Source of the DNA: Acanthamoeba sp. SK_2022b
Taxonomy: Eukaryota; Discosea; Longamoebia; Acanthamoebidae
Length of the DNA stretch: 64,000 nucleotides
Reading direction: 5' to 3'
NCBI GenBank assembly: GCA_027943245.1
Contig: JANDJZ010000048.1
Coordinates: 62,001 to 126,000 of the forward strand
Shown here: in pieces, positions 21,511 to 32,487 of the stretch
How the letters are laid out: every line of letters starts with the position of its first letter
Numbering within the stretch: the first letter of the stretch is position 1
Program-made: the position numbers and the translations under genes
The notes under the pieces: generated by a model
Told to the model about the DNA's origin: nothing
Seen by the model: only the letters and a program-made list of their open reading frames with translations
Database searches by the model: none

Positions 21511-24500
21511 ATGGCGTCTAAGAAGCCCAAGATCACCATCAAGCCTTTTCGCCACCAGGTCCAGATGGATCCGAACTACGCTGAAAACACGTATGCCCCA
21601 TCTTTACCGTAAAGGTTGTATAGAACAGAATGGGACTGACACTGCTGTTCACCTTCCAAATTCATGCGCACAAAAGGTGGAAGCTACTGAAGGGTGCCAT
21701 TCACGAGATCCACAAGCAAAACGCCAGCGGTCTGTCCTTCGAAGAGCTCTACAGGTGCAGTTCTCACCAAGCATAATTCTCTCTCCTCTCGCTCTTGTTG
21801 ATCTCCTCTCATTCTTGTTGTTCACAGAAATGCCTACAACATGGTGCTGCACAAGTACGGCGATCGTCTCTACAAGGGACTGCAGCAGGTTGTGGATGAG
21901 CATCTTAAGGAAGTGGCCAACGACGTGGCCGTGGCCAATGATGAGACATTCATGGATGCGCTCAACAAAGCCTGGAACGATCACAAAATTTCCATGCTCA
22001 TGATCCGCGACATTCTCATGTACATGGTAAGTGCCGGCTCTTGCGCTGCCCCCCCCCCCTCGCCCAATTGGCATGACTTGCTCAAATCTGTGCACGTAAA
22101 TTGTAGGATCGGGTTTACGTTATGCACCACAACGTGCACACCGTCTATGACTTGGGCCTCATTCTCTTCAGGTCCGCTTGCCACTCTTTGGTGATGCAGC
22201 TCATCACTGAACTGACCACTGTTTTCCTCGTTCACAGAGATAACATTGCCCGTTCAGCCAGAATCAAGGACAGACTGCTTAAGACCATCCTGTCTTGGAT
22301 TCAAAGGGAAAGGACAGGCGAGGTCATCAACCGCGGTCTGCTCAAGAACATCACACAGATGCTGGTCGATCTCGGTGTCAACAGTCGAACTGTGTACGAG
22401 GATGACTTCGAGAGGCACTTCCTCGAGACCTCTGCCACCTTCTATCGCGTCGAGTCGCAAGAGTTTATCGCCTCCAACAGTGCATCTGATTATATGCGCA
22501 AGGTACCAACCAACTCCTCTGTGTCGCTGTCTGTGTGTTTGCCCCCCCCCCCCCAAAGCCACCACTCGTGAATCTGTCAAGCGCATGCCCGAATCTCTTG
22601 CTGAAGACTGGTTGGCGCACACCAGGTCTCTGCCCGTATTCAAGAGGAAATGGAACGAGTGGCTCACTACTTGGACGCTGGCACTGAGCCCAAGATCAAG
22701 GAGGTGGTGGAACGAGAGCTGATCGCTTCGCACATGAAGACCCTTATCGAGGTGCGCACACTCTTTGATTAGCGGCCACATGGGTTGCGGCAGGAACGCT
22801 CACACTCGTATCTTGCCGTTTCTTGGGAAACGTGTCACTCGTCGTCTCTGTAGATGGAGGGCTCGGGTTGTATTTCTATGCTGAAGGACGACAAGCTGGA
22901 GGACCTGTCGCGCATGTACAATCTGTTCTCGCGCGTGAGCAACGGGCTGGCGTTCATGCGGGAGAAGATCAGCAACTTTGTGCGAGAAACTGGCAAGGCC
23001 CTCGTCACCGACGAAGAGAAGAACAAGAATCCCCAGCTCTATGTCCAGGCGCTCCTCGATCTCAAGGACAAGTACGATCGTCTTCTCACTGGTACGTTAC
23101 TCTTAGTACAGCAGACGGCGCCAACGCACCACTGGTGCTCTCCAAACACGTGTTGTTTTCTTATACTCACCCGGGTGGGCTGACTCTTTTGGGTTGGGCA
23201 CAGGCGCCTTTACCAACGACAAGAACTTCCAGCACGCGATCAACCAATCGTTCGAGCACTTCATCAACGCGAACAACAAGTCGCCCGAGTTCATTTCGCT
23301 CTTCATCGACGATCAGCTGCGCAAGGGACTCAAGGGAGTGGGCGAAGAGGAGGTGGAGACCATCCTCAACAAGGTGATGATGCTCTTCCGCTTCATCCAA
23401 GAGAAGGACGTCTTCGAGAAGTACTACAAACAGCATCTCGCCAAACGTCTCCTGCTGGGCCGTTCCGTCTCCGACGATGCCGAAAGGAACATGATCGCTA
23501 AGCTCAAGACCGAGTGCGGCTACCAGTTCACGTCCAAACTCGAGGGCATGTTCACCGACATGAAGCTCTCGGCCGACACCATGGAAGCCTTCAAGACCGA
23601 GCTGCAGAAGGACACCAGTGTCCTTCACGGCATCGATCTCAGTGTGCACGTGCTCACGACCGGCTTCTGGCCAACACAAGCTGCCGCCAAGTGCAACCTT
23701 CCTCCAGAGGTCCGTGTGCGAGCAGGCCTCTGTTGTTGCTTCTTCCGTGCTCATTCTTCTTGTTCGTCTCCTCCCAGATCCTGCACTGCTGCGAGGTCTT
23801 CAAGAAGTTCTACCTCGGCAAGCACAACGGCCGCCGCCTGACTTGGCAGACAAACATGGGCACCGCTGATCTGAAGGCCTTCTTCGGTTCGCGCAAGCAC
23901 GAGCTCAACGTCTCCACGTACCAGATGGTCATTCTCCTTCTCTTCAACGCTTCCTCGCAGATCACGTTTAAGGAGCTCAAGGAGACCTCGGGTACAGCTT
24001 TCCGCTTCTCTGCTGTTGAAGCCAGTCCGTGCTAATTCAGCCCTTCTCCTCTCCTCTCCTCTCCTCCACAAGGCATCCCCGTCCCCGAGCTGAAGAGGAA
24101 CCTGATGGCCCTCTGCATGGCCAAGTACAAGGTCCTGTCGAAGGAGCCCAAGACCAAGCAGGTGGCCGATGAGGACACGTTTGCCTTCAACTCGGCCTTC
24201 AAGTCGAAGCTCTACCGTGTGCGAATTTTGCCGCTGGCCCGTGGAGAGTCGAAGGAGGAGCGAGACGCCACGAGGGAGAAGGTGGATGAAGAGAGGAAGC
24301 ACCAGATTGAGGCAGCGATCGTGAGAGTGATGAAGGCGAGGAAGACCATGGAGCACTCTCAGCTCATCGCCGAGGTGACGCAGCAGCTTTCCGCAAGGTA
24401 CACCAAATGTTTCCCCTGCCGTAATCACAGCACAACGGTCGCTCACTGGTGGGCGGTGATTTTTGTGCCAGGTTCATGCCCAACCCGATGGTGGTCAAGA

Positions 24501-24580
24501 AGCGTATCGAGTCTCTCATTGAGCGTGAGTATCTGGAGCGCTCCAAGAAGGACAGGAAGCTCTATAACTACCTGGCATAA
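21511..24580 (+). CDS. CUL3: Cullin-3, scaffold of BTB-dependent CRL ubiquitin ligases
   Basis: The ATG is at 21511 and the stop TAA at 24578-24580. About 12 exons join in frame. The N-terminus reads [20 protein letters not shown], then [20 protein letters not shown] (the BTB-adaptor-binding first cullin repeat). The middle has [18 protein letters not shown] and [20 protein letters not shown]. The cullin-homology domain has [46 protein letters not shown] and [19 protein letters not shown]. The C-terminal winged helix contains the NEDD8 acceptor context [13 protein letters not shown] (about 24320-24355) and ends RKLYNYLA. Wording is closest to CUL3 among cullins. It binds RBX1 at the C-terminus and BTB substrate adaptors at the N-terminus, in cytosol and nucleus. 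Confidence 0.96.
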
Positions 24581-24656
24581 AAAAACAGCTTTCTTGTTCT
24601 TCTTGTGGGGTCTACCTCTTCTTCCTCTGTCTTGTTATTTATTCTTCCCGTGTCGC

Positions 24657-24662
24657 AATAAA
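24657..24662 (+). terminator. Candidate polyadenylation signal AATAAA
   Basis: AATAAA lies 77 bases after the cullin-3 stop, following a T-rich run. Its position suits the 3' end of the cullin-3 transcript. Confidence 0.5.
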
Positions 24663-25665
24663 CTCAAGCGGTATACAACAAAGCCTGGCGGCACCTGCCG
24701 TCGCACACACTCTAGTGGACGGTTGTGCTCTCGGTGGGACTCATTCCCACGACGTGACCGGCTAACTCCCCACACAGCGCTGTGTTGGAGGCCCTAATTT
24801 CGTGGGGGAGCAAGAGCGACGAATTCTCGGCCAGTGTGGCGGAGTCAAACTCGGCACGGGAACAGTTAGAGGAAGGAGCGACGTTGTGGCTCTTCGCCGT
24901 CCTGCAGAAGGCGGCGTAGGTTTCTGGCGGCGGGGCCACCACAGAAGCCGCCCCACGCGCGCCACGTCGGCAGGTCATTTCCAATACAGGGATTTATGCG
25001 AACACGACGAGGCGTCAATCCTCGTTTTATCGCCAGAGCGGTCGATCTCTGCGCGATTTCGACCGGTTGCCGGGAGTGAGGTGGGCTGGTTTTCTGCAGA
25101 AATGCGCAGTTTCAGATAGACCAATGGACAACGAGGTTTGCACTTCGTGGATTTTCTATTTCCGCGCAATGACGCGGCCAGGGCGACGGTCAAGCGGTGT
25201 CGGCCACGCGGCCATCGCCGTGCGGGCCATAAAAGCGACCTCGTCCGCGCACTCGCCTTCTTTTTCACCCTCCAGCCCAGGAAGCACGAGCAGGCCGCCG
25301 CAGTAGCCGCCACCCTCAGGGAGAGTACACCTACCATGTCACGATGAAGGTCGTGTAGACACGCCGCGCACCCACCACCCCCACCAGTCACCATCTTTTC
25401 GAACTCGACTCCAACCAGACCTCTCGATTCGATCCACGAGAAGAACGCAAGCACACCACCCACTTCCCCCCAACACCAAGTCAGCAACGCCCAGAGGATG
25501 ATTAAACCAGACACAACATAACCGAAAAGAAGAGACCAACGACGATTACTCGAACATTCCAAAACCAACCACCAGAACAACATCTCTTCACCACTTTGTA
25601 AATCCACTTCCACTGTAGCTTCTCTCTCGACCTTCTGTACATTCTCTCTCCTTGCGCGCCGCACG
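24663..25665. promoter_or_regulatory. Long upstream region of the PI4K-like gene, with CCAAT and TATA-like elements
   Basis: No coding gene is supported here. CCAAT occurs at 25121-25125 (ATAGACCAATGGACA), and CATAAAAG, a TATA-like element flanked by GC-rich DNA, at 25228-25235. That spacing of about 105 bases is normal for a core promoter. From about 25340 to 25620 the plus strand is rich in A and C and poor in G, and lacks an ATG in a long frame, as in a leader. If the TATA-like element is used, the 5' leader is about 400 bases. Confidence 0.45.
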
Positions 25666-27099
25666 ATGGCCTCTACCGGTGAGGCGCGCAGGCACTCGGC
25701 CAAGCTCGGCCAGGTGGCCAACTTCCCCTTCGCGGCTTCGCTCGTGCTCAATGACGATCACGCCGAGGTCCTCCTGTACATCTTCCTCGGGTCGAATAGC
25801 GCCATGCCGCAGACCGCCATCAACATCTCTCTGCGCTACCCCTACCAACCGCTCCTCGCCGACTCGAAGAAGCCTCGTTTCAAGATCGAGGCCTCTTCCC
25901 CCGCGAAGAACGAGGTCCAGCAGCGCTTCCTCGAGAACTTCGACCTCGTAGCTGCCGCCACCAAGCTCGTCGACGCTCATTTGCCAGTCGCGAGCCCTGC
26001 GGCCGTCGTCGACCACCACCACACCGCCCCCGAGATCAACGCCCAAGAGCTCTTCCTCGCGCTCGCATCGACCGTCGGCGCCGACGCCGACGACCAAGTA
26101 GCGGCGGCTGCTCTTCTCGAGGAGGCGAACGAGGGTGTGGCCCTTCATGCCCCCCAACTGGTGGCCGAAGGCGAAGGCGGTACCTACTTCGTGTACGATA
26201 CCACGGGCGCCACCGTGGGCGTGTTCAAGCCTACGGACGAGGATCCGCAGGCCGACAACAACCCCAAGAGGAAGAAGACCGAGAGCAGCTCGAGCGAGGA
26301 GAAGCAGAGGACCAGGCAGTCCATCCCCGCCAAGGAGACCGCCGTGCGCGAGGCGGCCGCCTACGCCATCGATCGGGGCTACGCCGGTGTGCCCCCGACC
26401 TTCCTCGTCGAGGCCCGGCACTCGAGCTTCGGCGCCGACGCCAAGCTGGGCTCGCTCCAGCAGTTCGTCGCCAACGAATGCGCATCGTGGGACGTCGGCC
26501 CGGCGGCCTTCTCCGTGGCCGACGTCCACCGCATCGGCCTGTTCGATATCAGGACCTTCAACACCGACCGCCACGGAGGCAACCTGCTCTGCAAGAAGGC
26601 CGCGCAGCCGCAGGGCAAGGTGCAGTACGACCTGGTGCCCATCGACCACGCCTACTGCTTCCCGACTGCCCTCGGCGAGGCCAACTGGGAGTGGCTCTAC
26701 TGGCCCCAGGCCAAGGTTCCCTTCACCGAGGACGAGCTCCGCTACATCGACAGCATCGACGTCGACGCGGATGTTGCCCTCCTCGCCCGCCTCGGCCTCA
26801 GCAAGGAGGCCCTGCGCGTGTACCGTACCACCGCTACCTTCCTCAAGAAGGGAGCCGCCGCCGGCCTCACGCTCTTTGAGCTCGGCAAGCTCTGCTACCG
26901 CGGACGCAACGACGCCCTCTCCCAGCTCGAGACCCTCTTCGCGACCCTCCCCTTCGACTCTGAAGAGACCGACGACGGCGCTGTCGTCGTCGCGAAGGCG
27001 CTCGAGAAGTTCTGCCAGAGCCAGTGCATCGCGATCGCCGCCTCGGCTGTCGCCAGCAGCAACAACAACCACCAGCGCACGCAAGCATCGAGGGGGTGA
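25666..27099 (+). CDS. PI3/PI4-kinase-fold protein, PI4K-gamma (PI4K2-like) type, intronless
   Basis: One uninterrupted 477-codon frame starts at ATG 25666 and stops at TGA 27097-27099. After about 165 variable residues come GGTYFVYDTTGATVGVFKP (Lys of the ATP site) and TDEDP, REAAAYAIDRGYAGVPPTF, LGSLQQFVANECASWDVGPA, VHRIGLFDIRTFNTDRHGGN (catalytic loop DxxxxN, about 26527-26586) and VPIDHAYCFP with EWLYWPQA. The wording and order match plant type II PI4K-gamma proteins, some of which phosphorylate proteins rather than lipid. Unlike many of those, no ubiquitin-like domain is seen at the N-terminus. Every other complete gene in the window has introns, so this one is odd. C-terminus is Asn/Gln/Ser-rich. 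Confidence 0.88.
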   Translation: MASTGEARRHSAKLGQVANFPFAASLVLNDDHAEVLLYIFLGSNSAMPQTAINISLRYPYQPLLADSKKPRFKIEASSPAKNEVQQRFLENFDLVAAATKLVDAHLPVASPAAVVDHHHTAPEINAQELFLALASTVGADADDQVAAAALLEEANEGVALHAPQLVAEGEGGTYFVYDTTGATVGVFKPTDEDPQADNNPKRKKTESSSSEEKQRTRQSIPAKETAVREAAAYAIDRGYAGVPPTFLVEARHSSFGADAKLGSLQQFVANECASWDVGPAAFSVADVHRIGLFDIRTFNTDRHGGNLLCKKAAQPQGKVQYDLVPIDHAYCFPTALGEANWEWLYWPQAKVPFTEDELRYIDSIDVDADVALLARLGLSKEALRVYRTTATFLKKGAAAGLTLFELGKLCYRGRNDALSQLETLFATLPFDSEETDDGAVVVAKALEKFCQSQCIAIAASAVASSNNNHQRTQASRG

Positions 27100-27329
27100 G
27101 CTTGCGGCGCCGCGTGATGTAGAAACTACAAGAGGAGGAGGGCCTTCTTCGCCCCCCCCCCCCGCTCTTCTTCTCTCTTGTACTTGTAGGGGCAGCCCCT
27201 GTTGTTTGTGTGACCTCTCAAAATGCACTTCCACTACCCCACCCGACCTTGGCGTTCTACTGGAGTGTGTCGTAGACCTTCACCAGACACGTGGTTGTCT
27301 GCCAAAGTTGAGAAGCTCCAGAAGTAGAT
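27100..27329. other. 3' flank of the PI4K-like gene
   Basis: A C-run followed by a CT-rich tract and TTGTACTTGTAGG is visible. No gene is recognised, and this probably contains the 3' untranslated region. Confidence 0.4.
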
Positions 27330-27494
27330 CCCTAGGTTATGACTAAGAAGGAAAGACACCACATTGTGGCACACATAGATCAGCAGGTGGAAGTAGATGC
27401 CATCTTGTCTTTTGACCCCTAGGTTATGACTAAGAAGGAAAGACACCCAAGCATGCTCACAGAGGGGCATGCAAAGAAGGTCAGCAGGTGGAAG
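27330..27494 (+). repeat. Imperfect tandem repeat, two copies
   Basis: A 31-base unit beginning CCCTAGGTTATGACTAAGAA occurs identically at 27330-27360 and 27417-27447. A second shared block, TCAGCAGGTGGAAG, follows each copy at 27380-27393 and 27481-27494. The spacing differs (87 and 101 bases), so the copies differ by an insertion or deletion. There are only two units. Confidence 0.85.
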
Positions 27495-27562
27495 ATGGAG
27501 TGATAGGTGGAAGGGGATAACCTGAAAAAGAGGAGTGCTCTAACAAATCAAAGGTGTGACAG

Positions 27563-27586
27563 TTTTTTTTTTTTTTTTTTTTTTTT
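27563..27586 (+). repeat. Poly-T tract of 24 bases
   Basis: An uninterrupted run of 24 T lies in the AT-rich block. On the minus strand it is a poly-A tract, which could be the tail of a retroposed sequence lying at higher coordinates on that strand. Confidence 0.8.
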
Positions 27587-27674
27587 GTGTTTCTCAGTGC
27601 ATATGGGTTGGTCAGGCTCAGTACACAGGGTGGCAGTCTGGGTGGCGGTCAGGGTGGGTTTTTGAGATGGGGTG

Positions 27675-27938
27675 TCATAGGTATCTAGATTGCTGGGATG
27701 GGTTGGGTTTGGTAAGGCAGGCAGTGTAGGGCTGTTGGGAGGGGTCTGGCCAGTTGGGCAGGGCCTGGGGTCTCCAAAGGTACCTCATTGTGGGCAGTTG
27801 CTTGAAGAAATAGGTGGCAGCTTGTGGGAGGGGGGCTGCTTTGCTGAAGAGCTGGGCATTCCTGGCCTTCCAGATAGCCCACATGGGCAGCACCCACCTT
27901 CCAAAGGAGGCTAAATGCCAAGAGATATTGAGATCCAC
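27675..27938 (-). other. Possible non-LTR retroelement remnant
   Basis: A minus-strand frame contains WVLPMWAIWKARNAQLF. This resembles the W-x-I-W-K-x-R-N motif found after the reverse-transcriptase zinc-binding region of LINE-type elements. The frame is only 87 residues, then becomes low complexity. No reverse-transcriptase catalytic YxDD motif is present nearby. The poly-A tract on the same strand (27563-27586) lies downstream, as expected for a 3' end. The call rests on one motif. Confidence 0.3.
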
Positions 27939-27997
27939 TTGTGCAGCACATCCTCCCAGCTGTAAAAAGGCACTATCCAGGAAGCTGATTCTTCATC

Positions 27998-28208
27998 CAG
28001 GATAACAAATGGAAGCAATTTCTTCAGCTTCCTCCATGCTCACCAGAACTGAACCCCATTGAAAAGGTTTGGGGACTGCTCAAGGATCATACTGCCCTCC
28101 ATCCCTCCTCTTGCGGAGAGCTCACCACAGCAATCCAGAATTTCTGGAGAGGTGGAGGTGGTCAATCATTCGGCCATCAATGCTTTGGGCCATCACATCA
28201 AAGAATAA
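27998..28208 (+). mobile_element. Degenerate Tc1/mariner-IS630-type transposase tail
   Basis: The plus strand reads QDNKWKQFL, then LPPCSPELNPIEKVWGLLKD, then LTTAIQNFW. LPPxSPxLNPIExxW is the hallmark of the third catalytic residue (E at 28061-28063) in Tc1/mariner and IS630 DDE transposases, and QDN marks the second catalytic D. Only about 19 residues separate D from E, where the family has roughly 34, so an internal deletion is likely. A stop codon lies just upstream (TGA near 27987). After FW the frame shifts, and the neighbouring frame continues EVVNHSAINALGHHIKE to TAA at 28206-28208. This is a dead copy. No terminal inverted repeats were found by eye. Confidence 0.7.
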
Positions 28209-28950
28209 ACATGACCTTGATGACAAGTATGAGGCAATGATATGTTTGTGGCCTCACCAAGGGGAGGCCAAACAAGCCCTTAAATTTGTGCATAAAAATT
28301 AAATGTGTGGCTTGTATGCATCCTACAAGTTACAAAACCTCCTTCAAGTCCACCAATACCTCACCAACACAGAACAGCAAGGCCCAACAAGCCCCCCCCC
28401 CAAAAAAAAACTGATAAAAGGGATCACCCAAGAATAGTGCAACAAACACATTCTGAGAACTCTCACACAAATGGGACAAGTAAGATTCCTCATATATATA
28501 TATATATTAACAAAAACAAAAAAACAAAAAAAAAGCCATTAAAACATTGCACATAGCAAGTCACAAAGTCCCCCCCAGTACACACAAAAACAATCAAAGG
28601 GCTAGCCTCAGCCCCCTCCTACACCATATGGTGACTGCTGAGAATATGGCTTACTAGTCTTGGCATAAAGACAATCCAACATCAAACAGCTATACAACAA
28701 CTGCAATGCCCACCTGAACAACATAAAAGGAGAAGGCTTCATTCAAAAATTGAAAGAGGAGTCTTACACTACTTATTCATCACCAACATAAGGAATCTGA
28801 GACTGGATTGAGAACAGCTGAGCCCTCGACGTTTAGGCCGCTCATGCATGATGTGAAGAGATACACCGAGATGCGAGGGTGTATGGCGCTTGTGCAAACG
28901 AAAAAAACAGCTTTTCTCTTGCTGTTGTTGTAATTGGGCTACAGCGCTGC
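28209..28950. other. AT-rich intergenic DNA with simple repeats
   Basis: No coding sequence is recognised. It contains a C-run followed by an A-run at about 28395-28410, a TA microsatellite at about 28493-28507, and A-rich tracts to 28535. Base composition is visibly more AT-rich than in the flanking genes, consistent with decayed transposon DNA. The last part is the 3' flank of the giant minus-strand gene. Confidence 0.5.
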
Positions 28951-29015
28951 TTAGGTGGGGCGGGGCGCTTCGCAAATGGCGCAGATGTCTCCGGACGTGT
29001 TGGCATACGTACACA

Positions 29016-29090
<75 letters not shown>

Positions 29091-29384
29091 GTGCCCGACA
29101 TACGCGCGAAATATTGTGGGCGAAGGGATAAGGCAGAGCCCACAAAGGAGGACGTACGCCGCATGTCCAAGCCTGAGAGGCAGCCTTGACGGGATTGAGC
29201 TGACCGCACACGGAGCACTCGATGCTGCTCGAAGGATTGCGGAACGTACACGACTGTCGGGAAGCACACGTCAGTTTCCGTACGTGTGCGCCCAGCTGGA
29301 AACGCGCATATGAGAGGGGGGGGGGGTTACCTCGCAGACCCAAGAGCCCTCGAGCTGCAGCGAGTCATAGAGCGTTTGGGCATC
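28951..29384 (-). other. Tandem NZF-type zinc fingers at the giant protein's C-terminus
   Basis: Finger 1 joins across an intron (end of exon at 29331) as WVCESCTFRNPSSSIECSVC. Finger 2 joins across the CA-repeat intron as WTCGMCTYANTSGDICAIC. Both fit W-x-C-x2-C-T-x3-N-x6-C-x2-C exactly. The T-F or T-Y after the second Cys and the V or I between the last two Cys match the ubiquitin-binding NZF subtype (as in Npl4) rather than the RNA-binding RanBP2 subtype. The protein ends nine codons later. Confidence 0.85.
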
Positions 29385-32369
29385 CTATAACGGAGTGCAC
29401 GTGTGCGCGTTTTGTCGGTAAGTCTCATGCACGCAACAGGATGTGGTCGTTGAAAATGGGCGAGAGAGAGAGAGAGAGAGAGAGGAGGGTAGCCGTACGG
29501 CAGGGCCAAAGAGGCGGTCCTCGAAGAAGAAGGACTTGATGTTGCCGCCGACGGTCTCGGCGACGTCCTTGGATCCGAAGAGGCAGACCTGCTGGTAGAC
29601 GGAGTAGTTGCCGTCGGGGACGGCGATCTCGGGAGAGAGGAGGGTGGAGGCCAGCTTGCCGTCGATGTAGATCATCACCGTGCCGGCGGTGGTGTCCACG
29701 CTCAGGCTCACCACATGCCACTTGCCCGGCAGCAACGAGTTGCCCTCGTCCCGCGGGAAGGCATCGCGCAGGCCGAGCTTGCCCTCGGGGCTCAGGTAGA
29801 CGTTGGCCGGCTTCTCGTTGTAGAGCGCCGTGTTGAAGAGGGCCAGCAGGGTCTCGGGCCTCTCATCGAACATGAGCTCCATGGTGACCGTGTACTGGTT
29901 GATCTTGCGCTGCGCGAACGGGATCGGCAGGAACAGCATCGCCAGGCGGTACACCTTCAGGTACTTGCGGTCAAACTCGTTCTTGTACCCGATGTCGCCC
30001 CGCACGCTCATCTGCAGAGGCCGGCGGCCCGTCGTGAAGTCGTACTTGATGCACCCGTCCTGTATGTTTGTTCGGTGGGCCACGCAGCCAACGCAACACG
30101 CGAGGAGAGTGAGACTCACGCGGGGCCGTTGCACAGCGCAGCCAGGCAGGGGGGAGGGGGGGGCGGGGTAGCGTACGCCGATCATCTTGGGGTTGGGCCC
30201 GCCCTCTTGCGCGCGATCGAGGGCTTCCTCCTCCTCCATGAGCTCGCGGCGGATCTTCTGCTCAAACTCGCGCTCGCGCTCCATCTCCTCCTCCTCGACG
30301 CGCTTCTGCTCGACCTGCTGGCGCTCCCGCAGCTCCTTGAGCTCGTCGTGGCCCTTGGGCTGGATGGAGCCCAGCTCGAGGATGGACGACGACGAGCCGC
30401 CGCCGCTCTTGCTCATCTCGTCGCTCTCGCTCTCCTCGTCCAGGTCCTCCAGCTTGGCGTCGGGGTCGCGCACGATGTCCACGAACTCCCGGTAGTCGAT
30501 GCACCTACGCCACACAACACCACACCACATCACACGTCATAGACCCACCGTGAGCCATGGCTGGCTTGTGTGCGAGGCGAGACGACGCCGAAAGGCGGTC
30601 AATTGGGGGGGGCGGGGTGGGTTACCCGTCCTGGTTCTTGTCGGCGGTTCGGATGAAGTCGAGGATGTCCTCCGCGGTGGCGTCGATCTGGAGCCAGTCG
30701 AAGGCGCCCCAGAGCTCGGCGGGGGTGATGAGGCCGTTGCGGTTGGTGTCGAACAGGCGGAAGGCGTCGAACAGCAGGAGGCCCTTGCCCTTGACGGCCT
30801 GCCGGATGCGCACGGACTGGGCGCGCTGCTTGAGCAGGTGGTACTCGTCGGGCAGCGTGAAGAGCTTGGCCAGCGGGGTCTCCTCCCACTTGCGGCTCAT
30901 CCTGCGCCTGCAGCCGATCACGCGCTCGAAGAAGATCTGCGATCGCAGCGGAGCCACCCCCACGAGTTAGGCCAACGAACACAGTCACCAACTCACTCGA
31001 CGACGAGATGGGGGAGAGGGTTGGGGTTGGGTGGGGCACCTGTCGCTCTCTGCAGGTGCTCTGCTGAAGCGCGCGCAGGAGGATGGCGATGTGGGGCTCC
31101 TTGTAGTACATGTCGCAGTTGAGGAAGCGCAGGGAGTGGTAGGCCGCCTCCGTTTGGTAGAGTGGACCGGGCTCGTAGCCATGCGACGCGTCCATGACGA
31201 TGTTGTCCGCCTGAAGTGAGGCGCGCCAAGTCTTAGCCCCGCCAAACAACCACAGCGGGGGAGCGAGCGAGCAAGAGAGAGGAGAGGGATGAGGCACCGC
31301 AGCACAGCGAAGGGCGATGGCGACGTTGGCGCCGTCGATGATCTCCCTCTCGAGGCGCATGTGCATGATGCGCCTGATGGTCTCGGCCTCAGCCAGGGAC
31401 AGGGTGACGTAGTACCTGCCGGACTGCTCGGGACGCAGAAGGCCGCTCTGGAGGAAGGCCACGGTCTGGGCGTAGCCGAGCGCGTCCTTGCCCTGCGCGA
31501 ACTGGTGCATGATGCGCCTGAGCTCGTCGTCGGAGGGCAGCGGGATGTAGTCCACGGCGGAGCGGGTCATCTGCTTGAACTCCTCCTCGCTGAGGTCGCC
31601 GCTGTTGTCCTGGTCGAACAGGTGGAACGCCTTGTGTAGCGCCGAGTCCTGCTTGTCGTCGAGGCTCGCGTTGCGCGCGGGCTTGAGCGCCACCTGCGTG
31701 CGGGCGGGGGTCCACTCGAGCACCATCACCACGTTCTTGATGCGCCTGGCGCCCGACCACCTCTTGTCGAAGTAGTTGTTGGACACCAGCAGGTAGTCTT
31801 CGAACGCAAGCGGAGGACGCCTACACACGCACGCACGCGCCAAGCGATTAGCCGCGCAGATGCGGTGAAAGGGGGGGGTGGGTTCGCTGTACTTGTAGAG
31901 ATGGAACTCATTGGCGGGATAGAACTGGTCCGAGGACTGGAGCGAGGCGAGGTTGCGGAAGGGCCACGGCGTGGGCGCCTCCTCATCGCGCGAGTAGGCC
32001 AGGTCGACGTACTTCTCGATCTCGATCTCTTGCTCTTGCTACACTCGCCCCCGCCCCCCGCACGAACGTCAGGACGGTCCTACACTCGGCTCTGAACGGC
32101 GCGGGTCGACGCACCTCCTGCTCCTGCTGCTGTTCGCGTTCCTGCTCCTGCTCCTGCACCTTCTCCGCGTCGAAGAAGTGGCCCGAGCTGTTGAGGAGGC
32201 GCTTCCTCTTGGCCTTGGCCTTGCGGCGCTTCTCGAGCTCGGCCTCGGCGGCGTCCGCGGGCAGACGCTCCTTGGGGGCCTTCTTCCTCTTCTGCTGCAC
32301 CAGCTCGCGCACCTTCTGCACGATGTCCAGCTCTCCTTCGCCGTACACGAAGTCGGCGTTGGCCTACGC

Positions 32370-32431
<62 letters not shown>

Positions 32432-32450
32432 CACACACATGCACACACAT

Positions 32451-32487
<37 letters not shown>

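Noticed and set aside
25588..27234. 548-codon open frame on the minus strand opposite the PI4K-like gene
   Set aside because: It is a mirror of GC-rich codon use in the sense gene. Its product is low-complexity Gly/Glu/Val/Leu with no domain, while the plus frame has clear kinase motifs.
27330..27494. Possible CRISPR-like or satellite array
   Set aside because: Only two units with unequal spacing occur, in a eukaryotic genome with no cas-like genes.
28890..29343. Frames encoding poly-His/Thr or poly-Cys/Val across CA/GT repeats (also at 10.5, 32.4, 39.6 and 45.9 kb)
   Set aside because: They arise only from translating dinucleotide repeats that lie in introns of recognised genes.
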